A DNA stretch of 64,000 nt, taken from the NCBI GenBank assembly GCA_964465945.1, contig CAYXMM010000002.1, positions 1 through 64,000 on the forward strand, read 5' to 3'. Shown here piece after piece: positions 35,551 to 43,741 of the stretch (within the stretch, counting starts at the first letter, position 1; every line of letters begins with the position of its first letter). Source of the stretch: JAJRPT01 sp964465945. GTDB lineage: Bacteria; Bacteroidota; Ignavibacteria; Kapaibacteriales; UBA2268. The translations under genes and the position numbers were made by a program. Below the pieces are notes generated by a model. That model made no database searches and was not told the origin of the DNA. It worked only from the letters and a program-made list of their open reading frames with translations.

Positions 35551-38463
35551 ATGTCAGCTGAAAAAATAAATTTTAGAAAAAAAATTTTTTCTAAAAGTGA
35601 AAATGAAGATGAAAGTAAAAATGAAATAAATGCTTCAAATGAGAAGTATTCTAAATACTTCAAAGCAGGGGCAGTTTTACTCTTTACAATTTCAATTCTT
35701 ATTTCGCTTGCTTTAGTTTCTTATACTCAAAAAGATGAATTAAATGCAATAGGTAAAATTTCTGAATACTCAGGACTTGTAACAGGTAATGATATTATAC
35801 AAATCAAAGCTGAGACTACTCATAATTGGCTAGGTTTATTAGGAGCAAAACTTGCCTATCATTTATATAACTCGACAGTAGGTTTTATAATAATATTTTT
35901 ACCATATTTCTTAGCTATTTTCTCCAAAGATTTATTTAGATATTACGAAGTTAAACGTGAAAATTGGAAACGATTTGGAATTTTTATTCTAACAAGTATG
36001 CTCTTTGCCGCTTTTATGGGTTCAATAAATGTTAGTGAAATTTTTGGCGATATATCTAAAGAGTGGTATGGAAATATCGGATATTATCTTTCAATGTTTT
36101 CCAGTGAGTATATTGGTTCTTTTGGCTCAATGCTGTTCTATTTAGCGGCAATTATTATCGCAATTTTACTTGGTACTAATATCAATATTGAGCCACTCCT
36201 TAACTATTTCGTAAATACAGCAGAGAAATCTTCTTATAAACTCAAAGACACTATCAAAACTTCAAGCCAAGATTTGAAAGCCAAAATAGAAGAAAAATAT
36301 GAGAATATTAAAGAAAATAAAAAAAATGAAGATAACAATGAATCTGATGAAATAAATAATAATGAACAAGTTGATTCCAAACGTAATCAAGAAAACGTCG
36401 ATTTAATCGAAGATGGCTTTGAAGAAGAGACTGTTTATGAAAACCCTAAAAGTAACAATAATATTGAAATTGAAATAAAAAGAAAAGAGATCGAAAATGA
36501 TAGAAAGAAAGCTTTTGATTTATTTGTTTCTGATGATAATAATTCAATAGTTGATAGCCCTAAAAAAGAAGTTCAAGAAGAGCCAAAAATAGCTCCTAAG
36601 CTTAATATTACAGAATTAAACATAGGTTTCAAAGAAATCACACCAAAGGTTAGATTTACTGGTGAGGGTGAAGAAATTCAAAGTAAATCTGTTGAATTAG
36701 AAAAAGATTTCAATCAAGTAGAAGATAGTAAGTCAAATCAACCCTCATTATTTAGTTCTAAGATAGATGACTTGTTAAGTGATTTAAAATCAAATGGAAA
36801 TTTAACTACGAATAGTGTTAGAAATACAAGTCAATTTGATAAAATCGAATCTAAGGTAATTGATAATAAAAGTAGCAATGAAATCAACTCAAATGTAGTT
36901 GCAGAACGAAAATTAGTATTAGATGTTGAAATTCACAATCACGACGGAGAAGAACTTGATAACCCACTTTCTGTGCTTATTCACGATGAGAAAATTAATT
37001 ATACAAGTCCTGGAATAGATTTGCTTGATAATAGAAAATTTAATGAATCAGTTGATGAAGATGAGTTAAAGGTTAATGCTCAGATTCTTCAAGAAAAGCT
37101 CGAAACATTTAAAATCTATATTGAAAATCTGCAAATAACGCCTGGACCTGTTGTTACTCAATATGCTTTTACTCCTGCTGCTGGTATTAAAATTAGTCGT
37201 ATTGAATCGTTGCAAGATGACTTAGCAATGGCACTTAAAGCAAAAGGAATTAGGATTATTGCACCAATTCCTGGGAAGGGTTCTGTTGGTATTGAAATTC
37301 CAAACCAAAATCCATCTCTTGTAACTTTTTCTTCTGTAATTAATACTAAGAAATTTTATGATAATGAAATGGAATTGCCAATCGCTTTAGGTAAAAATAT
37401 ATCTGGTGAAGTAGTCATTTCTGATTTAGCAAAGATGCCTCACTTGTTAATCGCTGGGACAACTGGCTCTGGAAAATCAGTAGGCGTCAATACAATTATA
37501 AATTCGCTTCTTTATAAAAAATCTCCTAATCAACTAAAATTTGCTGTTATTGATCCTAAAAAAGTAGAGCTACCGCAATATGCAGCTCTAAAAAACCATT
37601 TTCTTGCAATTTCACCTGATATTAAAACTCCTATTGTAACCGACCCTTCTGAAGCAATAGTATTATTAAAATCTGCTGTTGCTGAAATGGAGCAGAGATA
37701 TGATATACTTGCAAGTGCAGGGCAGAGAAATATTAAAGATTACAACGCAAAAGTTAGAGAAGGAAAGTATAAAGATTATACCGATATTATTCATAGAGAG
37801 TTGCCTTATATCGTTGTCATCGTTGATGAGTTTGCCGATTTAATTTTAACAGCAGGAAAAGATGTTGAAGAGCCAATAGTTCGTCTTGCACAAATGGCAA
37901 GAGCCGTGGGTATTCACATGATTATTGCTACTCAGAGACCTTCTGTTGATGTTATTACAGGTATAATCAAAGCAAATTTCCCGTCAAGAATTGCATTCCA
38001 AGTTTCTTCAAAAGTTGATTCAAGAACTATTCTTGATACTTCTGGCGCAGAAACTCTTCTTGGAAATGGTGATATGTTGTTCTTGCCTTCTGGAAAGCCG
38101 AAGCCAGAAAGAGTTCAAAATGCCTATATCTCAACTGATGAAGTGGAGAATATTTGTGATTTTATTGGTAATCAAAAAGGATATTCACAACCTTACTTTT
38201 TTCCATCAATTCAAGAAGACCAAGAATCTGGTTTAATCGCTAAAGAAGATAGAGACCCACTTTTTGAAGATGCAGCGAGGTTAATTATTGCTACTCAACA
38301 AGGTTCTGTGTCAATGCTACAGCGTCGCTTAAAAATTGGTTACGCAAGAGCAGGTAGAATAATTGATGAACTTGCAGATGCTGGAGTAGTAGGTCCTTTT
38401 GATGGCTCAAAAGCTCGGCTTGTGTTGTTTGAAAGCGAAAGCGACTTAGAATCAATTTTGTAA
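35551..38463 (+). CDS. ftsK: DNA translocase FtsK/SpoIIIE
   Basis: 970 residues. Four membrane helices lie within about 35-225, then a low-complexity acidic/Lys linker (about 230-480). The motor domain has Walker A GTTGSGKS (about 636) and Walker B YIVVIVDEFADLI. The C-terminal gamma winged helix is DPLFEDAARLIIATQQGSVSMLQRRLKIGYARAGRIIDELADAGVVG. FtsK pumps the chromosome termini through the closing septum and activates dimer resolution. ATG preceded by GGGGGGAT. Confidence 0.97.
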   Translation: MSAEKINFRKKIFSKSENEDESKNEINASNEKYSKYFKAGAVLLFTISILISLALVSYTQKDELNAIGKISEYSGLVTGNDIIQIKAETTHNWLGLLGAKLAYHLYNSTVGFIIIFLPYFLAIFSKDLFRYYEVKRENWKRFGIFILTSMLFAAFMGSINVSEIFGDISKEWYGNIGYYLSMFSSEYIGSFGSMLFYLAAIIIAILLGTNINIEPLLNYFVNTAEKSSYKLKDTIKTSSQDLKAKIEEKYENIKENKKNEDNNESDEINNNEQVDSKRNQENVDLIEDGFEEETVYENPKSNNNIEIEIKRKEIENDRKKAFDLFVSDDNNSIVDSPKKEVQEEPKIAPKLNITELNIGFKEITPKVRFTGEGEEIQSKSVELEKDFNQVEDSKSNQPSLFSSKIDDLLSDLKSNGNLTTNSVRNTSQFDKIESKVIDNKSSNEINSNVVAERKLVLDVEIHNHDGEELDNPLSVLIHDEKINYTSPGIDLLDNRKFNESVDEDELKVNAQILQEKLETFKIYIENLQITPGPVVTQYAFTPAAGIKISRIESLQDDLAMALKAKGIRIIAPIPGKGSVGIEIPNQNPSLVTFSSVINTKKFYDNEMELPIALGKNISGEVVISDLAKMPHLLIAGTTGSGKSVGVNTIINSLLYKKSPNQLKFAVIDPKKVELPQYAALKNHFLAISPDIKTPIVTDPSEAIVLLKSAVAEMEQRYDILASAGQRNIKDYNAKVREGKYKDYTDIIHRELPYIVVIVDEFADLILTAGKDVEEPIVRLAQMARAVGIHMIIATQRPSVDVITGIIKANFPSRIAFQVSSKVDSRTILDTSGAETLLGNGDMLFLPSGKPKPERVQNAYISTDEVENICDFIGNQKGYSQPYFFPSIQEDQESGLIAKEDRDPLFEDAARLIIATQQGSVSMLQRRLKIGYARAGRIIDELADAGVVGPFDGSKARLVLFESESDLESIL

Positions 38464-38483
38464 TATTAACAAAGGAACTTATT

Positions 38484-39035
38484 ATGGCAGCTACTCCTTC
38501 AAAAATGTTAGCACTTGGCACTAAATTACCTGAATTTGAATTAGTTGATACAATTTCGGGCGATTTAATTTCATCTTCGATATTGAATAAAAAAGCAAAT
38601 TTAATAATGTTTATATGTAATCACTGCCCGTATGTTGTGCATATAGTCAAAGAGATTTCAAAGTTGGCTACAGATTATAAAGATAGAGATTTTGCATTTG
38701 TAGCCATTTCTTCAAACGATATAGTAAATTATCCACAGGATTCACCTGAAAAGATGAAATTATTTGCTAAAAATGAAAATTTCACTTTTCCTTATCTTTT
38801 TGATGAAAGCCAAAATGTTGCAAGGAATTTTCAAGCGGCTTGCACTCCTGATATTTTTTTGTTTAATGATGTCAAAGAACTTGTTTATAGAGGTCAATTT
38901 GATGATTCAAGACCAAGTAACTTAATTCCAGTTACTGGTAGTCATCTTCGTAAAGCAATTGATGATGTTCTTAATAATATTACACCTGATTCAAATCAAA
39001 TCCCAAGTATTGGATGTAATATTAAATGGAAATAA
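38484..39035 (+). CDS. AhpC/TSA-type thioredoxin-fold protein
   Basis: 183 residues. LPEFELVDTISGDLISSSIL is the peroxiredoxin-like N-terminal part and LIMFICNHCPYVVHI holds the CxxC pair (CNHC). FAFVAISSNDIVNYPQDSPEKMKLFAKNENFTFPYLFDESQNVARNFQAACTPDIFLF with the cis-Pro loop TPDIF follows. This matches cytoplasmic thiol-disulfide/peroxiredoxin-like proteins of unknown client. There is no signal peptide. It lies 20 bp after ftsK; a functional link is not evident. Confidence 0.88.
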   Translation: MAATPSKMLALGTKLPEFELVDTISGDLISSSILNKKANLIMFICNHCPYVVHIVKEISKLATDYKDRDFAFVAISSNDIVNYPQDSPEKMKLFAKNENFTFPYLFDESQNVARNFQAACTPDIFLFNDVKELVYRGQFDDSRPSNLIPVTGSHLRKAIDDVLNNITPDSNQIPSIGCNIKWK

Positions 39036-39099
39036 AATAAATAGTAATTCGTCAATAGTTAATATAACAACTATTGTAGTATTAACTAATGGAGAAATT

Positions 39100-39801
39100 A
39101 TGAATAAACTAATCACAAGGGCTGAAGATAGAGGTAAATCTTATTTCGGTTGGCTTGATTCAAAACATACTTTCAGTTTTGGTCAATATCAAGATTTTTC
39201 AAAAATGGGGTTCGGGTTACTCCGAGTCATTAATGATGATATTGTAGCCGCTGGAGAAGGTTTTGGAACTCACCCTCATGCGAATATGGAAATTGTATCA
39301 ATTCCATTGTTCGGCAATTTAGCTCATAAAGACAGCACCGGTAGGGAAGAGGTAATTAAGACTGGTGATGTTCAAATTATGTCAGCAGGGAGCGGGCTTA
39401 CTCATTCTGAATATAATTATTCAAAAGAGGAAGAAGTACATTTTCTTCAAATTTGGGTTAGACCGAAAGAACTAAATATAAAACCAAGATATGAGCAAAA
39501 GTCGTTTGACTTAAAAGATAGATTAAATACATTGCAAGTTGTTGTTGCTCCTGATAATGAAAATGCTGTTTGGATTAATCAAGATGCTTGGTTTTCCCAA
39601 ATACACATTCAAGATAATTCATTTATGTACAATTTAAACAGAACTGGAAATGGTGTTTATGTTTTCGTAATTTCTGGTTCTGTTGAAATTGATGGTGAAA
39701 CGCTCAATAAGAGAGATGGAATAGAAATTAATGAAACAGAAAGTTTTGAACTAAGTAGTAAAGATGCCGAAGTATTATTTATAGAAATTCCAATGAAGTA
39801 A
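39100..39801 (+). CDS. Pirin family protein
   Basis: 233 residues. The N terminus matches YhhW-type pirins: RAEDRGKSYFGWLDSKHTFSFGQYQDFSKMGFGLLRVINDD. Metal ligands are in GTHPHANMEIVS (two His) and SGLTHSEYN (His and Glu). Bicupin fold; some family members have quercetin 2,3-dioxygenase activity, others are redox-related regulators. The ATG at 39100 has a GGAGAAATT site; the frame is open further upstream into the preceding gene but without similarity. Confidence 0.93.
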   Translation: MNKLITRAEDRGKSYFGWLDSKHTFSFGQYQDFSKMGFGLLRVINDDIVAAGEGFGTHPHANMEIVSIPLFGNLAHKDSTGREEVIKTGDVQIMSAGSGLTHSEYNYSKEEEVHFLQIWVRPKELNIKPRYEQKSFDLKDRLNTLQVVVAPDNENAVWINQDAWFSQIHIQDNSFMYNLNRTGNGVYVFVISGSVEIDGETLNKRDGIEINETESFELSSKDAEVLFIEIPMK

Positions 39802-39810
39802 ATTTAGATT

Positions 39811-39838
39811 AAAAAAGGAGCCGATTGGCTCCTTTTTT
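39811..39838. terminator. Terminator between the convergent pirin and HMA genes
   Basis: AAAAAAGGAGCC-GATT-GGCTCCTTTTTT, symmetrical with A and T runs, works in both directions. Confidence 0.88.
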
Positions 39839-39846
39839 GTAAATAC

Positions 39847-40278
39847 TTATTTTTTCTTGTCTTTACAGCATTTATCGCCACTTCCACTACATTCTTTTTT
39901 CGCTTTGTCATCGCAAGATTTTGGATCTTTGCCTTCGCAAGATTTTTTATCTTTATTGTCGCAAGATTTCATATCTTTGTTATCACAAGACTTCATATCT
40001 TTTGCAGTGTAACCAGCGTCAGCGATAGTAGATTTAATTTTGTCAGAACTGATTTTATCATCATCAAAATTAACTGTAACAACTTTTGCATCAATATTAG
40101 CAGAAACGTCTTTAACGCCGTCCATACCTTTGAATGCTGTTTTGATTGTATTAACACAACCTTGACAAGTAATATTAGTAGATAATTCTACTTTATTATC
40201 TTTTGCTAATAAATTTACATTAGCAAACAATACAACTACTGCTAAAACAACAGATAGTTTAGAAATTAATCCTTTCAT
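39847..40278 (-). CDS. Exported HMA-domain metal-binding protein with Cys-repeat tail
   Basis: 143 residues. Signal peptide (ISKLSVVLAVVVLFANVNLLA), then a heavy-metal-associated domain: ELSTNITCQGCVNTIKTAFKGMDGVKDVSANIDAKVVTVNFDD with CxxC (CQGC). The tail has tandem units of KDMKSCDNK type and ends with a CCKDKKK motif, giving six more cysteines. It likely binds copper, silver or mercury in the periplasm. It has no ATPase domain. At DNA level the tail is a 24-bp tandem repeat. Confidence 0.85.
   Translation of the reverse strand: MKGLISKLSVVLAVVVLFANVNLLAKDNKVELSTNITCQGCVNTIKTAFKGMDGVKDVSANIDAKVVTVNFDDDKISSDKIKSTIADAGYTAKDMKSCDNKDMKSCDNKDKKSCEGKDPKSCDDKAKKECSGSGDKCCKDKKK
39911..40006 (-). 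repeat. Four 24-bp tandem repeats coding for the Cys-rich tail
   Basis: Units begin at 39911, 39935, 39959 and 39983, each starting TCGCAAGA or TCACAAGA on the plus strand and coding for an eight-residue K-S-C-D unit on the minus strand. Confidence 0.85.
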
Positions 40279-40353
40279 AAAAGACCTTAATAATTGGTGA
40301 AATATTATTTTTTTTTAAAGACTACTTAGTTAAAAATATATTTTAAAATATTT

Positions 40354-41127
40354 TTAAAAAGGTGTAATAAAATCAAAAACTAAAAAACGAGTGAATTCAT
40401 TATGTATTTTATATGTACCTATTAAATCTCTAAATTGTAGTTGAACTGATAACTTTTCAGATGCTGACCATTTAACACCTAAGTTTAATAGCGGTGCATC
40501 ACTTACAATTTGATAATCCTGGCCTTGACTATCTAGTAAAAAGTTAATTTCACCTGTTATTGAAAAATCTTCGCCTAAGTTTTGTTCTGCTCCAACCCAG
40601 AAATTAGGGAATCTATCACCTGGTTTAGGGTCGATTGAGTATCCAACTCCACCATGAAGCGAAACTTCACCTAAAGCCCAATCAAAATTTTTACTTGTTG
40701 CTAAATAAATACCAGGACTAAAAGTTTCAAATCTATCATATTTTTTTCCATTCATAGTTTTAATCCAATTCCCTCTACCTTGATTTGAGAATCCTAAAAC
40801 AAGGGCAGGAAAACCAGTCGATTCGTTTACTATTCTATATTTAATATTAATACCTGGGTATTTTTGTCCTAATGGTGTTCCTGAACCAAGCACTTTGTTT
40901 GCTCCATAACTTAGTCCGATGTTAAACCTATCAAAAAAAGCTGCAGTAAAATCTACCATTACACCACCATCTGTAAAAGCTAAAGCAGTTACAGAAATAT
41001 GTTTGTTAGCAAGAATCCCTGCATTAGGCATATCAATGATATGTCGGGGTTCATCTTTTGCAGCATTGCCTGCAGTAGATCCGAATAAATTATACGAAAT
41101 GAACAATAATAGTAAATACTTTAACAT
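40354..41127 (-). CDS. YjbH-like outer-membrane beta-barrel protein
   Basis: 257 residues. Signal peptide, then DMPNAGILANKHISVTALAFTDGGVMVDFTAAFFDRFNIGLSYGANKVLGSG and YPGINIKYRIVNESTGFPALVLGFSNQGRG, which resemble the YjbH-type barrel family. The remaining part is made of amphipathic strands and ends in an aromatic residue. YjbH proteins accompany exopolysaccharide export in Proteobacteria; no polysaccharide gene is nearby here. The function is open. Confidence 0.7.
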   Translation of the reverse strand: MLKYLLLLFISYNLFGSTAGNAAKDEPRHIIDMPNAGILANKHISVTALAFTDGGVMVDFTAAFFDRFNIGLSYGANKVLGSGTPLGQKYPGINIKYRIVNESTGFPALVLGFSNQGRGNWIKTMNGKKYDRFETFSPGIYLATSKNFDWALGEVSLHGGVGYSIDPKPGDRFPNFWVGAEQNLGEDFSITGEINFLLDSQGQDYQIVSDAPLLNLGVKWSASEKLSVQLQFRDLIGTYKIHNEFTRFLVFDFITPF

Positions 41128-41440
41128 TTAAATACCTTAAAATAATAATTTCAAAAATAAAATAAAAATATTTAATTAAAAACTTTTTATTAAGAAATAT
41201 TAATAAATTAACTCACATAATAATGATTAAAGTAATGCAAATAAAATTATTTCCTAATTTCATTAATTTACTTGTGTTTAGTAATTTGTATTAAGTAACT
41301 TGTGTTGAATATGGTCAAAACAAGAGGAATAATCTGAAGTATAATTTTCTACCAAATACTAAGATTTCATTCTGAGGAAACATACTATTTAAAAAAGATA
41401 TTAATTTCAAAATCAAAGATTTAACAAAGTAGATTTTAAA

Positions 41441-41468
41441 CTTAGGAAGGGTATTAGACCTCCCTAAG
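41441..41468 (-). terminator. Probable terminator of the aldolase gene
   Basis: CTTAGGAAGG pairs with CCTCCCTAAG (one mismatch), loop GTATTAGA. On the minus strand TTTAAAA follows. The rest of the gap 41128-41504 has no gene or other clear signal. Confidence 0.5.
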
Positions 41469-41504
41469 ATTGAAAACAAAATAAAAAAATAAAATTGTTA
41501 AAGA

Positions 41505-42170
41505 TTATTTACTGGCTTTTGCAGCCATCATTTTTTCATAGTCTGCTGTGAATGTTGCTACTCCAGAGTCAGTAAGAGGGTGCTTAATTGATTGCATTAA
41601 AACATTGTAAGGTACTGTTGCAATATGAGCACCACTTCTTGCGGCATCTAAAAGATGCATTGGATGGCGAATTGAAGCTGCAATTATTAAAGAATCGTAA
41701 TCATTCGTTTGCCAAATATCGCAAATGTCATCTAAAATATCAGAAGAGTTCATTCCAATATCATCTAATCTTCCCATAAATACTGAAACATAAGTTGCAC
41801 CTGCATTATTTGCAGCGATTGCTTGTGTTGGTGAGAATACTAAAGTTACATTTGTTGGAATGCCACGTTTTGCTAACTCACTAACTGCTGACAATCCTTG
41901 TGGTATCATAGGAATTTTAATTGTTGCTTCAGGGAACCATTTTAAAATTGCATCAGCTTCTTTTAACATTTCATCTGATTTTAAAGAGTTTACTTCAACA
42001 GAAAGATGTCCGCCTACTGTTTTGTAAATTTCTTTAATTATATCTTTTACATCTTTTTTAGGGTCTTCTTTTGCTAAAAGCGATGGGTTTGTAGTAACGC
42101 CAGAGATAAAGCCATAAGAAGCAACTTCTTTGATATGGCTCAAATTGGCTGTATCAATATATAGTTCCAT
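41505..42170 (-). CDS. fsa: Transaldolase-like fructose-6-phosphate aldolase
   Basis: 221 residues, the short TalC/FSA form. MELYIDTANLSHIKEVASYGFISGVTTNPSLLAKE is the family start; ATIKIPMIPQGLSAV carries the Schiff-base Lys; GIPTNVTLVFSPTQAIAANNAGATYVSVFMGRLDDIG follows. It is a TIM-barrel enzyme of the pentose phosphate/aldol branch; transaldolase or FSA activity cannot be separated from sequence alone by eye. It has its own transcript. Confidence 0.93.
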   Translation of the reverse strand: MELYIDTANLSHIKEVASYGFISGVTTNPSLLAKEDPKKDVKDIIKEIYKTVGGHLSVEVNSLKSDEMLKEADAILKWFPEATIKIPMIPQGLSAVSELAKRGIPTNVTLVFSPTQAIAANNAGATYVSVFMGRLDDIGMNSSDILDDICDIWQTNDYDSLIIAASIRHPMHLLDAARSGAHIATVPYNVLMQSIKHPLTDSGVATFTADYEKMMAAKASK

Positions 42171-42281
42171 TATTTTTCCTAATTTTAAATAATAATAAGC
42201 AAAATTAATGAAATTTTAAATATTATTTTTTTAAAATGTTTTAGAATAAAATAATAATTAGAAAAAAATAGTATTTAAAAA

Positions 42282-43304
42282 CTAAATACCACCTGCTAAA
42301 ATTAAGAGGATAAGTGTGATTACACCAACTAATGAGACTATAGATAAAATCATAGATATCGTGTTCTTCTTTGCATCGGAAGCGCTTTTAGCTTCTAAAG
42401 CATCCATTTCATCTTTAATATATTCCATTAGTTCTCTATCACTAAGCCGCTTTTCTTTCATTTCTGGTTCGCCATAAGGGCTTGCTTCAAAGTCAAAAAG
42501 AGTGTCATCGACTTCTGTTTCAGTAGCTGGTTGAAATTCATCTGCCGGATTTGGTTGTGAAGAACCTGAAAATCCGCCTTTACCGAGTTTATCGTTCATT
42601 TTAGCGATTGCGTTATCAAGTAGCTTTGATATTCGAGGCACTTCTGAATCATAATGATTGATTTTTTCAAGTACGGTTTGCATTATTGATGCAACGTCGG
42701 ACTTAATTTCTGTGATATTACTATAAACAAAATCTACTTCACCAGTTAACTTCTTAAAATCACCTTTTAAATTAGCATCAATTGAAAGAATACGGCGTTC
42801 AAAGATTTTTTGATTTTTTTCAAAAGCGAGGAGACGCTTAACTACTCTACCTTCAATTTTTGTTACTTCTTCATCTATTGCATTATTAAGTCGTGTTTTA
42901 ATTTGATGAACAGTATTATTGAATGATTTATCAGCTTTTGCGTTAAAATCAATAAGCGAATTTGATAAGTCGATAGACTGCGTTTTTATATCGTCTCTTA
43001 GTTCAAATAGTTCGCTTTTTAGTGCATCAATTTTATCTAAATCTTTAAATAAGGTATGAGTAGTTTCGGTTTTTTCTCTAAATTCGTTAATAGTTTCATT
43101 AGCAAATGATTCTAATCTTTTTATTGAATTGGCAACATCATCACGAATTTGGACGAGTTCTTGAGTCATATTATTTCTGTCATTCTCGAACTCATTAATT
43201 GCAAATTCAACACGACGATAGACCTTAGAATACTCTTCAGATTGTTTTGAAATTTGAGCGAATAACTTTTTAACTTCTGGGCTAAGGGCGCCTGTTTCAA
43301 GCAT
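42282..43304 (-). CDS. Tail-anchored coiled-coil membrane protein, unknown function
   Basis: 340 residues. Residues 1-230 are long amphipathic helices rich in Glu, Lys, Asp and Asn with few prolines, which indicates a coiled coil. A flexible acidic linker (GKGGFSGSSQPNPADEF...) follows, and a single membrane helix lies at the C terminus (TISMILSIVSLVGVITLILLILAGGI). The bulk would face the cytoplasm. It overlaps the 89-codon gene by 8 bp, so the two are co-translated. I do not recognise the family. Confidence 0.75.
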   Translation of the reverse strand: MLETGALSPEVKKLFAQISKQSEEYSKVYRRVEFAINEFENDRNNMTQELVQIRDDVANSIKRLESFANETINEFREKTETTHTLFKDLDKIDALKSELFELRDDIKTQSIDLSNSLIDFNAKADKSFNNTVHQIKTRLNNAIDEEVTKIEGRVVKRLLAFEKNQKIFERRILSIDANLKGDFKKLTGEVDFVYSNITEIKSDVASIMQTVLEKINHYDSEVPRISKLLDNAIAKMNDKLGKGGFSGSSQPNPADEFQPATETEVDDTLFDFEASPYGEPEMKEKRLSDRELMEYIKDEMDALEAKSASDAKKNTISMILSIVSLVGVITLILLILAGGI

Positions 43305-43566
43305 TTTCAGTCTCCGTCTTTTTTAAAAATTGATTCATAACGTTATTCAAATGCTCTAAATAATAATAGTTTAATTCTTGGACGGGATACTTCGAGTGTT
43401 TATACATTATATTATACATTCTTAATCTGAAATCTAAATCTGTATCATACTTCTCTTTCATAAACTCGTGTAAATACTGCATAAGATAGCCAAACTCTGC
43501 CAAGTCCTCAAAAAAGGTTTTGGGTTTTACTTCTTGCAATATTCGTTCTAATTTTGAGTCTGCCAT
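43297..43566 (-). CDS. Small soluble protein paired with the tail-anchored coil, unknown function
   Basis: 89 residues, acidic to neutral, helical and rich in aromatic residues (FFEDLAEFGYLMQYLHEFMKEKYDTD, MYNIMYKHSKYPVQELNYYYLEHLNN). No signal peptide, membrane helix or cysteine pair. The stop overlaps the start of the coiled-coil gene, which suggests a partner. I do not recognise the family. Confidence 0.7.
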   Translation of the reverse strand: MADSKLERILQEVKPKTFFEDLAEFGYLMQYLHEFMKEKYDTDLDFRLRMYNIMYKHSKYPVQELNYYYLEHLNNVMNQFLKKTETENA

Positions 43567-43741
43567 CTTTTTCTTTGTTCTTATTAAAATTTTATCGACA
43601 AAAATTATTTTTTCTTAATATTTACAACCTTAAAATTATATAATTATTTGCAATAAAAAAAAAATTATATTTTTATTTGGATATTAAAATTTTGTTTTTT
43701 AAGTTGAAATCACTAAAAGTGAAATTAATTTATATAATATT

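Noticed and set aside
39911..40006. Regularly spaced repeats that could look like a small CRISPR
   Set aside because: The 24-bp units are directly adjacent without spacers and code for the Cys-rich tail of the HMA protein.
41363..41380. TTTCATTCTGAGGAAACA, similar to the REP-like repeat at 17612
   Set aside because: Only about ten bases match and no hairpin modules accompany it, so a chance match or a very decayed copy cannot be told apart.
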